Shown here: one piece after another, positions 11,801 to 26,800 of the stretch | Numbering within the stretch: position 1 is the stretch's first letter | Layout: each line of letters starts with the position of its first letter | From: Lanius collurio | Lineage: Eukaryota; Chordata; Aves; Passeriformes; Laniidae | Assembly (NCBI GenBank): GCA_020086605.1 | Contig: JACBWW010000008.1 | Span: forward strand, 13,438,431 to 13,502,430 | Reading direction: 5' to 3' | Length of the DNA: 64,000 bases | Position numbers and translations under genes: made by a program | Notes under the pieces: generated by a model | What the model saw: the letters and a program-made list of their open reading frames with translations, nothing else | The model's database searches: none | Told to the model about the DNA's origin: nothing

Positions 11801-14800
11801 TAAGTCTAAGCAGACAGTGATAGCATAGCCTCCTGTCCAGTGTCTGGCAATGATTTAGGGATTTCCTTACTGGAAGTTACAGCATTTCTTTTAATGGCGA
11901 TCAACAGACACCAGTGGAGGAAAGTCTGAGTTTTTTCCATATCCTTTTATATTTTATAGGACTTTACATTGACATATAACAAATAATGTTATTACTTACT
12001 TGGGAGCAGGTGGAATCACTATTTTCTGTTTAAATCTAACCCTCTGGCAGCATTCTTCTATCTCCAGCTTCAAGAGGATGAGTGTGCTATTTGATCTCCT
12101 TCACTGTGGAGGTTTTGCACTAGCATGCAGCAGAACAAAGCAGATCACACAAGCCTCTGAGTAATTTGTTCTTCTGTTACTCTGAGGCAGCTCATCTAAG
12201 TTACAGGAGTTACAGGTTTACTCCTCTACACAAAAAAAAGTCAGTGCAAGTCCTTCTGAAATTCTTAGTGCAGCAGCATTTTAGTTGAATGTGCTTCTCA
12301 GTGGAGAACTCACTGATTCAGTTAGTATTTCTAGATGCCTGACTTGTACAAGACACTTGTGTTAGGAAAGCAGAACTCTGCTAATGTATAAAAGAATATT
12401 CTCTTAAAATAGCATATCCAGTTGAATAACTGAAGCTTGAAAGTAGCTTAGTTACCCTTCCTATATGGTTCAGCAGTAACAAAGTAGCTCTCTCTTCTTA
12501 CTGATTAAAATCTAGGGGCAAATCAGAGGGATTTGGATAGGGTGAACATGCACTGCAGAGATGGAGAGAATACAGTCCATATTCCAGGATGGTTTTGTCT
12601 TTTAAATGACCTTTTTCCATGATCTCTTAACAGAACATTGTTGGGCAAGTTACAGCAGATTACAATCGAGAGCAGCTGTGGCTTGCTAATGAAAATCTGA
12701 TTGTTGGGCTGCAAGCCCGAGCAAGGGGATTCTTAGTCAGAAAAAACTACCAGGAGAGAAAAGCCTATCTTCAAAACCAGGAACCATCTGCCATCAAAAT
12801 ACAGGTATTGTTATAGAACAAGAAGGCAATGTGGCTTGGGCAGCTTTTTGCATGTAACAGATGACATGACTGATTACTACCACTGATAAAATTCTCAAAC
12901 AGGTCTGCCACCCGCTTTTCCTCAGCAGCAGTTTAAAATTCTTCATCTGCAAATATATGTGCTTTCATATAGAACATATCCAATTTTAAAAGAATGGATC
13001 ATACCCACCTCTAGTGTAAGTTACTTGGGAAAAGCTCATACACAGTCCTGGCTTTGTTCTGACGTGCACAGATTTTTTTGTGGTGTGCCTAGCTATGCAT
13101 AGTACAAGACCAGGAGGTAATTGTTAAGCATCGGAGCAAAAATTCCTTGGCAAAGCATGACTTAAGAAACACATTCCTTTCTAGACTATCCCTAGTTAGA
13201 AGTGGTTTGTTTCTGCTCCATGAAGTTATAGCTGGATGGGGAGTGGCAGCTGCCGTGGTGTTCTCTGGCAGTATTTCTTGGATATTTCCAGTTCACTGAA
13301 CTCCAAAAGGTGTACAAAGGATACATTCTGCTGAGGGTGCAAACACTGACAGAGGCACGCATACTGGTTTTAGGCAGTGAAATAGCCAGCTCCAATTAGG
13401 AGCAATTTATTCCACCACCCACTCACAAAAGAAAAAAAAAAAAGGAAAAATATACATGTGATTTTTTTAAATCTACAGTAGCTATATCTAATGATTCATT
13501 AATGACAAATAGCTTTACTGCTAGTAGCTGTTATTGGGGTTGACTTTTCATTTTCCAGCATGGTGTCTGAGCCTAGTAAAGAATTGTACATTGAGAAATT
13601 CAAAGTTTGTGTGAATAGGTTCAAAACATGGAGAAACACAGATAAATAAAGTTGTTCTAGTTTCTTTCTATTGGCATTAAAGTAGGAATTACTTGTGGAA
13701 AAACAAAAAGTAGAGAACAAGGCTGGTGTCACTGGCTGGATAGAGATGACAGGCAAAAGCAGCAGTAAAAGAGTCTTTTATCCCTGTTGCTGGGTTCCTT
13801 GACAAGTGTGTTTCTGAGCTAGCAAACAGAGTCAGCTGAGGGAATTGGGAGGTTATCTGTGGTACAAGATGACTCTGAGTGGATCTGGAAGATTAGAAAC
13901 TTGGAAAAGAGGCCAGGGCAAGAACAATGTGGGCCCAGCTAGGTAAGGGATAGCTTTTGGATGCAACAGAGTGACAGAATGTGTAGGGCTGGTAAGGGAC
14001 CCAGAGCATGTCGTCTGGTCCAAACTCATTTTTCAAGCAGGGTTATCCCAAAGCACATGGCACAAGATTGCATCCAGGTGGTTCTGGAATATCCCCAAAG
14101 GCTCCACAACCTCTCTGGTCAATCTGTTCCAGTGCTTAGTCACCTGTCCATAAAGAAGTTCTTTCCCCATATTCAGGTGGAACTTCCTGTGCATCAGTTT
14201 CTTCCCATTTCATCTTGTCCTATTGCATGACACCACTGAGAAGAGCCTGGTTCCTTGTCTTGATACCCTTCAGATACTTACAGACATTGATTAGGTCCCC
14301 TCTAAAGGCTGATCAGGCCCAGTTCCCTTAGCCTATCCAGGTGCTCCAGTCCCCTCATTATCTTTGCAGCCCTCTGCTTGACCTGCTTGCTTGTCCTGAG
14401 GAGTCCAGAGCTGGACACAGCCCTCCTGGGGTGACCTCTTCAGGGCTGAGTACAGAGGCAGGATCACTTTCCATGACCTGCTGCCAATGCTCTTCCTATT
14501 GCCCCCCAGGATACCATTGGCTTTCTTGGCCACCAGGACACTCTGCTGGCTCATGGACAGCTTGTTGTCCACCAGGACCAGTGGGTCCTTCTCTGCAGAG
14601 CTGCCCCCCAGCAGGTCAGCCCCAGCCTGTGCTGGTGCCTGGGCTTGTTCCTCCCCAGGTGCAGGACCTGGCATTTGCCCTTGCTGAATTTCAGATGGTT
14701 CCTCTCTGCCCCTGTCTCCATCCAGTCAAGGTCCTTCTGAAGGGCTGCACAGCACTCCTGGGTGTTGGCCGTTCCTCCCAGCTTTGTGTTCTCAGTGAAT

Positions 14801-17800
14801 TTGCCCCTTCATCAAAGTCATGGATGAACAAGTTAAACAGTTAAGCACTGAACCTTGGGAGACACCACTAGGGACAGGTCTCCAACTAGACCCTGTGCCA
14901 CTGATTTTGACCTTCTGGGATCTCTGGGATCTCAAGCCATTTCTCAACCCACCTCACTGTCCACTCATCCAGCCCACATCCCTGAGTTTGTCTATGAGGA
15001 TGTTGTGAGACAGCGTTGCAATCCCTGCTGAACCAAGTAGAAAAGATCCACTGCTTTCCCCTCTTCCATCCAAGTAGTTGTTTCTTCTTAGAAAGCAATC
15101 AGGTTGGTCAAACACTACTGTCGTGAACCCATACTGACTATTCCTGATCATCATCTTGCTATCCATGTGGATAGAGATCATCTCCAGATTGAGGCACTCC
15201 ATCACTCTTCCAGGGATGGAACAGTGAGGCTGAGTAATGGGCAAGAGCTGGAAGTCACTTATGTGGGATGAAGCCAGTGACTGGGATGACAAGGTTTTGG
15301 GTCTGTTGATGATAAGAGTAATGATGAGTTCAGGAGAGTGAAGGAAATAGCATTGGACAATGAAGTGTGCTGAGATTGGTCAAAATTAACATGAAATGTA
15401 TTAGGATGCCTTAAAAATATAGAGGCAAGCTTACTTAGAGTTTAGTTATCTCTTTATCACAATGGCAGTTTTTTTCTACAAGATAAATGCTGTTAATTAT
15501 TTTAGTGTGTTACATAGATTTAATAAATATTAGTTTCTTATTAGGGATAATGGTTTCCTGCCTTCTCTAAAATAGGCTTTCTGGAAAGGATTCAAACAAA
15601 GGAAAAGCTATCTTGATAGATTAAAGGTGCTTCGAGGCAATGTTGCTGCTATTGTTAAGGTAAGAACACCTCAAGTATGTTTTATCCCTTGTCAAAATCT
15701 ATCACCACCTGGGAATCAGAGACTAGGAGCACAGGCTGGAGGGTGTGCAGAAATCTGCATGGCATTGAAAGTTATTTAATTGATCGCTTAAGCAAATTGC
15801 TTCTAGAAAGCTGTGTTTGACTTTGAGCAGGCTTTGCAGAACTTGAGGGTCTCTTGATAGAGATTTCCTTACATTCCCCTTTCCAATACTAAACTAGAAA
15901 ACATTTGGGATGACAGTGTATTACTTCCTTTAAAGCTGTCAAATCTCTCTCTGAAAAGCGCTCACTGTTCTGAGATGCTAATGGCTCTGTTATGTCATGA
16001 TTAGATTGTAGATCACAGATGGAATATTGTGACAGGATCTCCTATTTTTGAGGGAGACTGGTTTAGAATTGAGTCCTGAGACCTGAAAGTAGAAACTATT
16101 TCCAAAGATAATGCTACATACAGATGGTAGAAATTTGAACTCAGCTTGATTAAGTGGTTTAGTGGGAATTGCTTCATCTGGTCACTGTCCAGTAGGAGCC
16201 TGGTTGTACAGTCATCTATGGCCCTGAGCACAAGAGAACAGCATGCCTGCAAAAGTAGACATTCGAAAGTAAATGTAAAACACACACACAAAAGTTTGTG
16301 CAGTGTCCCTTATGTTTTTTAAAATTTTATTTAATTTTCAGATTCAGTCATGGGTCAAAATGTGGCTGGCGAGGAGAGCTTACAGGAAACGTCTGCAATA
16401 CTTCAAGGATCATGTAAGTAATTTTTCTCCATTTTGAACATGAAGCCTAGAAGTAGGGTAGTATGCAGGACCAGTTTTGGGAAACAGAAAAGAGGGTGCA
16501 AGTTTTGCAGTATGTTTCTGATCAGAAGTGTGTCATAACTAGATTCTGTTGCCTGACCTTTCAGAATGACCAAATAGTGAAGATACAAGCATTTCTTAGA
16601 GCAAACAAGGCCAGGGAGGACTACAGAACACTAAGTAAGTAGTAACAGCTGAGTGTTGTATGTTTGGGGACAAGTATGTTACTGTGTTTAGTTGTTTTAT
16701 TTTCTAAGTTCCCCGTGGGAATTCTCAGTCTCTTATTTAACTTCAAAAGAGTGTGCAAATGTGTGTAAAACAACTGTTCTACAGATGAAACCATTTTACA
16801 TAGCTGTACTTTTAAAGCATGGCAAAAATATTGCTAACTGGCATAAACTTCAAATTTCTGTGCAATAATCAGTTTCCTGAGGGCTTTAGGGGTGTTCAGT
16901 ATTATGTCAACTAACAGGCCTATTTTCTTCAATTGTAGTCGGTGCTGAAAATCCACCCTTGACTGTTCTGCGCAAATTTGCCTACCTCTTGGACCAAAGT
17001 GACTTAGACTTTCAAGAAGAACTGGAAGTAACAAGGTTAAGGGAAGAAGTGGTTACAAAAATTCGATCCAATCAACAGCTGGAGAAGGATTTGAACTTAA
17101 TGGATATAAAGATTGGACTGCTGGTGAAAAACAGAATCACTCTTCAGGTCAGCAGGCTCTGTTCAGGCTCCCTTGGTAGCATGCACTGAGCACTTTCCCA
17201 TGTTGAAGGAACTCAGAGTTACACAATCACAGCCGAGGCTGGAAGGGATCTCAGAGGTCACGTGGTCCAAACCCCCTGCACAACCCAGAACAGGTTGCCC
17301 AGGACCATGTCCAGATGGCTGATTCTCTCCAACAGTGGAGACTGCACAACCTGAGCAACCTGTGCTAGTGATCAGTCACCCTCAATCAGTCAAAATACTC
17401 CTGGTAAATTAAGCAGTATCTTTGCATGTTTCTGCCTTGCGCTAGCTGTTGTTCTGTTGTGCTGAGTTGTATGTCACCGTGTTTTCTTAGTTGTGGACAA
17501 TAGTAATTACGTGGTAGATTTAAAATCTTTCACATCTTTTCTGTATTAGAGTAGACTGCTGATCATATGGAACAGGTTGTTCAAGGTTAATTAATCATGA
17601 ATGAATCTGTGTAGGAGATCTGGTTCCATATAGTCACTGCTGGCAACCCATACTGGTGAAAGATAAAGATGTTAAAAAACTGAGTAGTGAATAGAACAGC
17701 AAAATTTGCAAAGTTGCTAATTAAGGCCCTTGGAGTAATATTGCTTTTAGCATGTTTGGGAAAATGTTCATTTTTCCTATTTGCCTGTTTTGTGAATGTA

Positions 17801-20800
17801 TAATCCAGATTTTTGATCATTTTTCTGCAGGATGTGGTACTGCACAGTAAGAAACTTAACAAAAAGAGCAAAAGTCAACTGGAGGAGATGGTTATGGTTG
17901 ACAAACAGGGCATCAAAGGTTTGAGTAAAGAGAGAAGAAAAAAATTGGAGGCTTACCAGCATTTATTCTACCTCCTACAGGTAATTTTTAATGCAAAAAT
18001 TAACATGGCAGCAAATATTTAAAGAAAAACTAAAAATATACTGTACTGCTTATTTTTGTTTTAATGATTGTAGTAGTAGTAAATGAAAATATTTCCAAAT
18101 AACATGCAGACTGCAGCAGACACTATGGTCAATTTCCAGTACTTCCTGTAATTGAGAAAATTCTTGTTGTTTTTAAAGTGTGCAGGAAATATGGCTGGTT
18201 TTTGCTTGAGTATACTTCAGTCTGTACTGAAGCTGAAGAGAAGTGTTAACCTCCATATATCTTTTAGTCCATGTAAATTACTGTCAGTTACTAATACCGT
18301 GCATTATATGTGGTGGAAGGGAAGTGGTCTGCAATGCAGTTCACAAAATATACTGTATCTGTTCTTGTGCTGTTTTTATCTCACCTCACTGACATTTTTC
18401 TAGAAGAATTTTAGTTCGTCCCAGGGCAGCTGCTCTCCAAAGCAGACATGTAGTATGCAAAGTTTTCTTGGTAGATAGCCATTGTAATTTGGTAAATTCT
18501 CATTGTCATCAAATACATAGACTTGATGCAGAGAGATTGCAAATAAAATCCTTAATGGGGCTTCTCACAGATTGTGCATTATTCCTTGTTTCTTATGTAC
18601 TAGGATTTGGAGAAAAGTAAAACCTGTATGCAAAAGTGACAGATATGGAAGTCACCCTAAGTGCTTTAGGCAAGAACAAATGTAGAGAGCTGCCCTCCAA
18701 GTAGGGGAGTTTGTCCTGGACAACAGCATGCATGTCATTTGTTTGCTTTGTAGACTAATCCCACGTACCTGGCAAAGCTGATTTTCCAGATGCCACAAAA
18801 CAAATCAACAAAGTTTATGGATACAGTCATCTTCACTCTATACAACTATGCCTCCAATCAACGGGAAGAATACCTGCTTCTCAAACTCTTCAAAACTGCT
18901 CTGGAAGAGGAGATAACGTATGTGCACTCACAGAAAGGATTTAGCTAGTTTGTGTTTTAGACAATTCAATGAATGCTTTGTGCCTAAAAGAAACTGGTGG
19001 CTAATCTTTAAACTACCATAAAATTACAAACGTAATTTTATTACGAGAGAACTTTGTTTTCTGGGTGTTGCTCTTAAACTCAAGTGGTTGCTAATTCAGG
19101 GAAAAAAATAATCTTTCTAGGGTGGACCATATTCATCTATGAAAAAATTGCTTGTAAAAAGATGCCAGGGCTTCTTGGTTTGTGCTTAAGTATATAAGGG
19201 TGGAGAAAGTATTATCTTTCTTTATGTAATCTTATGTTCTATAAGTGAAGATTGGTGGCTTATCCTGAAATAATGAAATATTATTTTATGCCCTTAACAG
19301 ATACTGGCTGAACAGGTATTTGGGTCTGAATCAGGTCTATATTAGCTGCCACTGACTGTGCTATGTTCTGGGACAATTCAGGTGGTAGTTTCTATATATC
19401 ACTTTGTGTTATATAAAAGCCTTAAGAAATAAACTATATAAAGAGGTTTCAGCATAGAAATAGGGTCATTTAAAAAGTGTGGGGTTTGAAAATATGGATA
19501 ACTGCATATATAAATCAGAACTCTTCTGTTTCTGATACAGCTCTAAGGTAGACCAGATTCAGGATATTGTTACTGGAAACCCCACTGTCATTAAGATGGT
19601 TGTCAGCTTCAATCGAGGCGCTCGGGGACAGAACACTCTGCGGCAGCTCCTGGCCCCAGTGGTGAAGGAAATCATGGAGGACAAGTCTCTCATAATCAAC
19701 ACTAGTCCTGTGGATGTTTACAAGTCATGGGTAAACCAGCTAGAAATGCAGACTGGTGAGGCCAGGTGAGTGAGGAAGCTGGACTTACTGTACCACACAC
19801 ATGAGGAATCCCTCAGTTCTGCTTTCCTATTCTTCCTCTGAGAAATTGCACTTGTGTCCATGCACCCCTTCTCAATCTTCTTCCAGCAGAGATATTTTGG
19901 GGAGGCGTGCTTGACAAACAGGTGCTTTGGCTTGTTCTGAACAACAAAAGGATCACTTTCCTTGTCATGACCTTCCAAAGATAATTACTTAATATTTGTA
20001 AGTGCAATTGACTATGCCATGGAACAACTTAGTCTTTTTCTCAAGTTTTTTACTACCAGCATGTTAGTAGTGTCCCAGGCTTTTGAGGACCTATGCTGGG
20101 ATGGGGATGTGGAGATGCATGCTTTATATTTGTCTACTCCTTTTGTAATTAAGGGAAGGTACACGATAGCACGTGCACTCCCAGCTAAGCAAACTAATTG
20201 CCCCCCAAAAAAAGGAAGCCAAAGCATCTGAGACTTAGTAACAAAACCTAGTTTCAGTTGTATTTGTTGGACTTCTGTTCACTGATGGCCCTTATGAAGA
20301 AAAAACTATTTTATTCTCAAATGTATTTAAGTTGGTTTAATGTGTATTTTTCTGCTTTGCAGCAAACTCCCATACGATGTGACCACAGAACAAGCATTGA
20401 CACACACTGAAGTTGTCAATAAACTGGAATCATCTATTCAGAGCTTGCGAGCAGTAACTGACAAAGTTCTCACATCCATATTCTCCTCTCTCAATATGAT
20501 GCCGTAAGTGCTGAGCTAGGACTCTCCAAGCAGCAGTTTGTGTGCATTTCACTTGAACATCTGTGATGGAGATTCTTTCAAATCCTTTCCATGCTTTCAA
20601 AGGCTTGTGATAAGTGCCTTTTGAACGACTTCCCCAGTAGAGGGAGTGGTTTCTCTGCCTCTGCCCCACTTCAGCAGCTTGGCAAACCTCTCCCTGTACT
20701 TGGAACATTTTGTGTTTTCCACTATCAACTCATCTTCAGTTTCAAGGGATTGGGCAAAAAGCCAATAGTTTAAGCTGACTAGAATGACTGTTTTGTGTTT

Positions 20801-23800
20801 CATCTAAGTATTTTCCAATATTTTCCATTTTCATCTGTTCTACCTGTAGTTATGGAATGAGATACATAGCCAAAGTTCTGAAGAGCTCACTCCATGAGAA
20901 ATTCCCGGATGCAACAGAAGATGAACTACTAAAGGTAGACTTCTGAGGGCAAACTGCCAGCAGCTTGTTCTTTTAATGCCAAAGTGGATTTTTATTAACA
21001 CTAAACATTCTAAGGATGTGGGAAAGCAGCATTTATTGAAGGAATTTGGCACTTATTGAGTTGCAGAGGGGCTGAGGGAAAAGGGAATTTTGTTGCCACA
21101 ATCTAGGTATGTTAATCTGGATGCCCAGAAATTCTTATGGAAGAGAGTGCTTGGATAGCAACTGTACTTAGAAGGCTGGAGTTTATCTGAATGATCCTGT
21201 GGCTTGGGTTAGTACTGAGGTCCTTGTCATCACCAATCCTTTCATTGAGAACACTGTAGTCCTTCCCCTATCTGAAGTTGTTAACATGTTAAGATATTGT
21301 AATTTAAATGCAATGAGAAAGGTCTCTAAAAGAAAATTTTGAGTATATTATACTACACTTAGATTACATTACACTTAAAATGCTTGTAAAAGTTGTAGAA
21401 ATGGCACTTGTACAGACTGAAAAATAAGATGTGAGTGGTAAGTATGTACTGGCATAGTGGCCATTGTTTCCCTAACACAGCCATGGTGTCTCTTCAGAGG
21501 ATTTAGGGGAATTGCTTCATAAACCTTCCAAACAGCTGAAAGACTGACAATGCTCTAAGATTAGGACTATTTTGCACTTCAATTAAGACCCTTTTATCAG
21601 TGTTTAATTACATGGTTGTGAAAGTACAAGGTTTTCATTTTAACAGAACTTCCCTATTATTCTTTATTGCCCATCACTCCAGCAATACAGATTAAAAAAT
21701 TGCTCATGAAAAAACTTACATCGCAAACAGAGCATCTGCCTGAAAGCCTTTAAATGTGTAACTTGGAAGTTCTGCATGTGCATACACGTAAGCTAAAACA
21801 AATTGCAGAAAGCGAAGTCCTGCCTGTTCCTGAGACCAGGAATTCTCTGAAGTTGACAACTTCAGAAGCTACTGTACCATTGTTATAGAAACTGTACTTC
21901 GGGAAATCTGTTCCCTAGATTCCTAGGCTGCATTGCAGTCCAGCCCCATTGAGAAATAATTGGGCCCCCTTATCAGTGAGTGCATTAAATGCTGCCAGTA
22001 TCTGCAGCACTTTGGAGAATGAGCCTCGGGAGCGGAACCTTGCAAAATATAAAAGAGTTGTGTTTGTGTTTAACTCCATAACTTGCATTAGCTGAACTAT
22101 AGCCAGCACCAAATTGAAATGTGGTTGTAAAAGTCTGTAACTGATGTTCACAGAGGTGTTGTAGGAAGAGTATAATGTAAAAGACCACAGGTTCTCCCAG
22201 CTACCCCATAGGTAACATGTGTCTCGAGGATTCTTCTAGCACCAGTTCTTATGGTCTAATTCAGAAGTAGAAATGATTGGTGATGTTTTGCAAAGTGTCA
22301 TTACTGTATGCAAAGGGAAGCTCTCTTAAGTTTTTTCTCTAACTTTTTCTTTAGATTGTTGGCAACCTTCTGTACTATCGCTACATGAACCCTGCCATAG
22401 TTGCTCCTGATGGTTTTGATATAATTGATATGACAGCTGGGGGCCAGATACACCCTGACCAGAGGAGGAACCTAGGCTGTGTGGCAAAAGTCCTCCAGCA
22501 CGCTGCTTCTAACAAACTCTTTGAAGGAGAAAGCGAACATCTGTCATCTATGAACAGTTACCTCTCACAGACCTACCAGAAGTTCAGGTATGTGAAGCTC
22601 TCACAAATACCTATAGAGTAAGAGCTTTCCTCTAGGATGAGTACAGCAGGTGGACTCCTCATTGATAGGAATTTCCTGTTCACAGTTAAAAATGTTGAGT
22701 GATATGATAAAGAGAAATGCTCACTGACAAGGAAGTTGGAGCAGGAGCAACACAGGTTGTATTTTAGTTTGTGCATTAATTTGAGATCATCTCTGCTGTC
22801 TTGGTTGCAGTTCCCTACCGCAAACACAGACTGAGAACAGACTGAGGTAACGCATTATCCAGCAGAAACAATGTCTGCTTTGATTTGGGAAGACAGCTGA
22901 ATACTTTGTCTGAAGAAAAAACCACTTGTTAGTCAGGAAAAAGTTGCAGGTTTTTATTCTCTCATTTTTGCTGAGAGATTCTATACAGATGTAATTCTTT
23001 TATTTTGCAGTCATAGGAAACTGCATGTTTGCTACATTCTCAGACAAGTTTTTTGGGGCTATTGCCCATTTTTGGGGGTGACTATTACTCTGTGGTTTTG
23101 TTGAGTTTTGCAACAAACTTGCACTCAGTATTTCTGTCTTTAGTGTCTGCTCTTCATGACAGCAAATGCACTGTTCATATAATGGGTTTCCCTGAGAGAT
23201 CAACCACGGATACAGAGATAATTAAACCTTGTAATTTTATGGAGTATTTAAAGGAATGACCCAAACATGAAGAAGCTATAGGGTAGAAAGTGTTATAGCA
23301 AGAATAACAAATCTTAATAAGAGTTCTACTCTAGTGGGCCCTTGATTGCTACAACAGGAAGAATCTTTCTAATTAAGCTAACTTAAATATCTGTATGCCT
23401 GTGCTCTGTACTTTAACTAAACCCTTCTTAGACAGCAATGGTGGCTGCCCTTAGCTGCCTGTCCCCTTTGGAACAATATAAGCAATATTAGCTATGCTAA
23501 ATGCTATTGAGCCTGCCTAGTTATTTTACTCTACATTTATGAACTTGTGCAGGAATTTGTCCACGCCCTTCCTAAGCTTTTGGAAACGTCTGCCTCCACA
23601 ACCCCTCCTGCAGCAATATTTAGAAGTTTGCTACCTGTTAGTTAAAATTAAAATTTTCTGCAGTTTCATTGCATACCCTCTTGGCCATTATTTTTTGGAT
23701 TTAATGAATTCTGCACACACCTCATGCAATACCACATTTTGGGATTTTGTACAATTTGATTTGTAGTCCCTAGCTTTTCCTCTCCAAAGTGAAGAATCAT

Positions 23801-26800
23801 AGCCCTTCCCCTTTTCTCTTTTTGATTTTTTTTTCAGATTGTTCTTTTCTAATACTTTAAATGTGCTATGAACCTGAAACATGTATACTCTTCAACACCA
23901 CAGGGCTGGCACAACATGGCTCCTGGAGCAAACTCACAGGCATCATCCAAAACCCTGATTTTTCCAGCTGCCCCATTTCAGGTCCTCTCACTTTGGAAAA
24001 CAAAATGGTTCTCTGACTGGAGGACCCCGATTGTTCTTGGTTGTCTGTGCACATCCCTGAGGAAGTCAGCAGCTTGGAGAGACATCAGTTGTCATTTTGG
24101 GAAGCAGGTCTCAGTACTGCATGCACATGCTAGTCATACTGAAGTAACTCTTCAACCACACTCTGCATTTTTGCCTCTCAGGATTCTTACATTTATAAAC
24201 AATACTGCATTTTCTCTCATTTTGAGCAGCTCATTTTCTGCCTAATAGCAATGTAAACATTCGTGGGACAAATGGGAATTTTGTGCAGCTATTTCAATCA
24301 ATTCCTTCTTGGCACACCTCATACTATGAAGTGCCTTCATAAAATCAGAGAGAAATAATTTTAGGACTCCTAGAGCATTAAATAGATATTTCTGAGTCCT
24401 TAAAATTTACCAAGTAAATAATGAGGGGAAAACAACCCAACCCCTTTAAAACAGTCTACCACCAGCTCCCCAGGAAAGAGAACACTTAATCATTCATTCA
24501 TATTGATGTGTCGCCTTCAAAAGGTTCCTTGAAACATTGAGGGTAGATTGCAGGTTCTAAGAGAAATATAATGCATGTCAAAGACTTGACTGTGGCTTTT
24601 TTATACAGGCTAAATAAAGTGAATTTATAAGGGACAATTATTGAAGTCTTTCTCATTTTCTTTTAGGAATTTTTTTCAAGCAGCATGTGATGTTCCTGAG
24701 CCAGAGGAGAAATTCAATATTGATGAATACTCTGATATGGTCACCCTTAGCAAGCCTGTCATATATATCTCCATTGAAGAAATTATTAATACCCATTCAG
24801 TAAGTCAAGGAACTTGGACTGTCAATGGACTGTAGCATACAGATTATCAAATATTTGCAGCTAACATTCTGTGGGGAAAGCTTAGTTTTCATTCTTACTT
24901 TTGAAGTAATTTCTTCATCTCCGAAATGTTCTGAAGTTAAATATTAGATTTTGTTTTTCCCCAGGAAAAATTCAAATACTGCTTCCGTGCAAAAGCATCA
25001 TCTTGAGTAATAATTAGTATATAACACTTTCTGACGAGGGGAGAGAACATTTATGTTCTAGTCTCATGTGACATTTCTAACTTTGAAACAATTTTCTATC
25101 ATGGGTAAAAAACTGAAAGCAATTGGAAGGAGAGCCTTTGGCTCTGGGAATAGAAATTGTGTATTGTGGCTCTGGCATTCTGTCACGCGACTTCTTGGAA
25201 GCAGATGCAAATATCCGATTTAGAAAAACTGAAGCTGTGGTATCATGCCTGTTCTTTGTGTGAGTAAAGAACAGAATAACTGCAGTCTGAAGTATGACTC
25301 AATACAGTGTAAGTTAAATGTTTACCACATGCTCCTCCTAAAACTGAGGTATTACTATCTGTTTCCTGGCTTGCAGTATGTCCCCTGTGTTTGCCCCCGC
25401 CCAAGTAAAAAAAAAAAAAAAAAAAAAACACAAGAACATTTCCCTGTCAAAAAAAAAAAAGCCCTCAAAGAACCTCTCACAAATACTGCCAGATACAGTA
25501 TGGAAAAGGTAGAATACTCAACTCACAGTAGACCACACTATAAAGCAGTTTTATTCAATGTAAAACTAATAACCTAATCTGCTAAAAACATACATTCTGG
25601 TTTGTCTTTGTACCTGTTCTTCTAAATTTTGAATAGACCTATGCCTGCATATTAATGATCAGCAGTTGTACGTGAACATTAGTCCTGATCAAATACTCCT
25701 TTCAATGAATCTAATGACTGGCATAACATGTCTGTGCAGTGGTTGCTGCAGAGTTGGTTCATCACTTAGAAAATACAGTCCTTTCTGAAAGCTATCACTG
25801 ATGTTGTAAGCTACTGGAATGGATATACAGAAAATAGGTATCTTCCTGTGGACTACCAACACTGTCTTTATTCCTTTGCATGTTAAGGATGCAGCACCAA
25901 AATGCTCTTCTTGGGATTAGCACCCTTTATTCTGTGATGATTAGGACTTTGTTAGTCCTAATTGCAAATCTTCTGCTCAGCCATGACATTTAGCACTCCA
26001 GAGACAATTGCTGGAGGAACAACAGCAAGGCTGTTGTTTTGCAGCACAGGCAACTCTGAACTATAGCCCAGAATCCAGGGTGCTTCCTGGCCTTAGGAAG
26101 GTCCTCCATAATCCCAATCATGCCAGGTCTGTGTTTTTCAACATTTAGTTTCCAGATTTATTTTCAAGTATAAAGATACCAAGAAACCTTTTTCTGGATG
26201 ATGATTTCATTCACTTTTGTTTATAGCTGCTTTTGGAACACCAGGATGCCATTGCCACTGAGACTAATGACCTGCTGAATGAATTGCTGGAAGGTCTGGG
26301 ACCTGTTCCTGATATAGAATCTTTCCTTGGTATGCTGTTTTTTGTCTTTATGGGTAACTTCATTCTAGGGCCTGAATTAAACAGAGGCTTGCCTTAATAC
26401 TCTTGTGTCTCTCAGAGCAATAGCTTCTGCTTCTCTGTTTACTACAGAATTCTTTTCCAAACATTTACTGTAACATTGCACTTTATATTTGAATCTTTTT
26501 CTAACTGCAATACTCACTCTAAAAATCAATGATGTGATTCAAAATACAAACATTAGTAATATTTTGAATGATCCAGTGGTGCTAGATATCTCCAGTTGTG
26601 GAGATAGGAAGCAAGCGATTTTTTTAACAATCCAAAGATTTGCTAGTGTTGGCTATAAACTTAGAAAAAGTATACGGAGAATTCTAAAACCAGCCATTTT
26701 TTCTTTTGATACTTTATTATCCAAATAAAAATTACATTTTTGAAATCATGCAAATTTATTAGAAAGTAATGCATTTGACTGATACTTAATTGGCATTAAT

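Noticed and set aside
14333..14844. ORFs of 113 and 167 codons
   Set aside because: They lie inside the CR1 fragment, mostly in the wrong frame or strand for ORF2.
23868..24245. 125-codon + strand ORF in an IQGAP2 intron
   Set aside because: No recognised domain, no splice context, and the composition looks random.
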